A stretch of DNA of 35,072 nt from UBA1413 sp964395045. Its GTDB lineage: Bacteria; Bacteroidota; Bacteroidia; Bacteroidales; Prolixibacteraceae. Under the pieces are notes generated by a model. That model was not told where the DNA came from, did no database searches, and saw only the letters and a list, made by a program, of their open reading frames with translations. Numbering within the stretch: the stretch's first letter is position 1; each line of letters begins with the position of its first letter. Of the stretch, positions 34,706 through 35,072 are shown piece after piece. Position numbers and translations under genes: made by a program. Location of the stretch: assembly GCA_964395045.1 (NCBI GenBank), contig CAYNBE010000009.1, forward strand, positions 1-35,072, read 5' to 3'.

Positions 34706-35072
34706 TCAGAAAATTGAATAGCTTAATCCTACTGCATATACAACATTTTTCTTATCATAAGTTTCTGAATAAGTTCCGAATGACTTATCGAAATCATCAT
34801 AGGTTGTATAAAGCATGCCGGCATCCAGGATTAATTTTTCAGATAATTTCCATTGAAATCCAAAACCACCTGTCAGGGAAGAATTGCTGTAGCTGAAATC
34901 GCTCTGATATTGCTCGCTTACTCCGGTTGTTGATCTTAACCCTCCTATACTAACTGCAAATTTATCTGAAATATTATATTGGAATCCAATTGCTATTTCC
35001 CACAAATTATGATCTATAGTGCGTTTCTGTCCGTAAATATTATTGCCCCAGTTCACTCCTTTGTCAAAGTAG
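34706..35072 (-). CDS. OmpP1/FadL-like outer-membrane protein, C-terminal part (cut by window edge)
   Basis: The frame runs off the right edge; 121 codons are visible. The first visible residues YFDKGVNWG, then LWEIAIGFQYNISDKFAVSIG, are typical of Bacteroidota OmpP1/FadL/TodX hydrophobic-compound porins, here shown in part. Alternating strands follow, and the last residues SYSIF end in Phe, the BAM-recognised C-terminal residue. The internal GTG at 35056 is not a real start. It would transport long-chain fatty acids or similar compounds across the outer membrane. Confidence 0.75.
   Translation of the reverse strand, partial: YFDKGVNWGNNIYGQKRTIDHNLWEIAIGFQYNISDKFAVSIGGLRSTTGVSEQYQSDFSYSNSSLTGGFGFQWKLSEKLILDAGMLYTTYDDFDKSFGTYSETYDKKNVVYAVGLSYSIF

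Noticed and set aside
1..35072. CRISPR arrays, insertion sequences, tRNA or rRNA genes
   Set aside because: No spaced direct repeats, transposase motifs, cloverleaf or rRNA-like sequences were recognised on reading.

Overview
The window looks like a chromosomal segment of a Bacteroidota bacterium, probably Bacteroidales-like and not identified further. The evidence is a PorQ homologue of the type IX secretion system next to cmk, ispH and priA, and the order parA-parB-DUF5683-LysM lytic transglycosylase. There are also GSCFA and DUF2807 proteins, an OmpP1/FadL-type barrel ending in Phe, and repeated TAnnTTTG promoter boxes (the Bacteroidota -7 element) 17-26 nt before start codons.

Layout. 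66-858 is a broken ABC substrate-binding protein gene. 942-11472 is a storage-polysaccharide island: branching enzyme (GH13_8-like), a coupled GSCFA protein, debranching enzyme, a glycogen-synthase-like glycosyltransferase, a GH57-like protein that seems to lack its catalytic acid/base, and alpha-glucan phosphorylase. 11496-13765 holds an XRE-cupin regulator and an acyl-CoA synthetase. truA (minus) follows, then a minus-strand fusion of a polytopic membrane domain with a THEP1-type NTPase. Next come a DUF2807 lipoprotein, a TIM-barrel lipoprotein and an EamA transporter. 19403-24558 is porQ-cmk-ispH-priA, with an in-frame TGA near the end of cmk. 24644-29792 carries a heptose-kinase-like PfkB protein and parA-parB-DUF5683-mltD. 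sucCD lies on the minus strand, with a GC-rich palindromic repeat upstream. The right end has a CBS-less KdsD-like SIS protein, an isochorismatase-family hydrolase overlapping a YycJ-like metallo-hydrolase, a strong hairpin, and the C-terminus of an OmpP1/FadL-like porin cut by the window edge.

How the genes work together. The island covers chain extension, branching, debranching and phosphorolysis of an alpha-glucan; no ADP-glucose pyrophosphorylase is present, so the sugar nucleotide must come from elsewhere. The rest is mostly housekeeping (TCA cycle, isoprenoids, replication restart, chromosome partition, tRNA modification) plus envelope functions. I saw no tRNA, rRNA, CRISPR array, insertion sequence or phage gene. 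The items most worth a second look are the membrane-NTPase fusion, the GH57-like protein without its acid/base, and the interrupted cmk.
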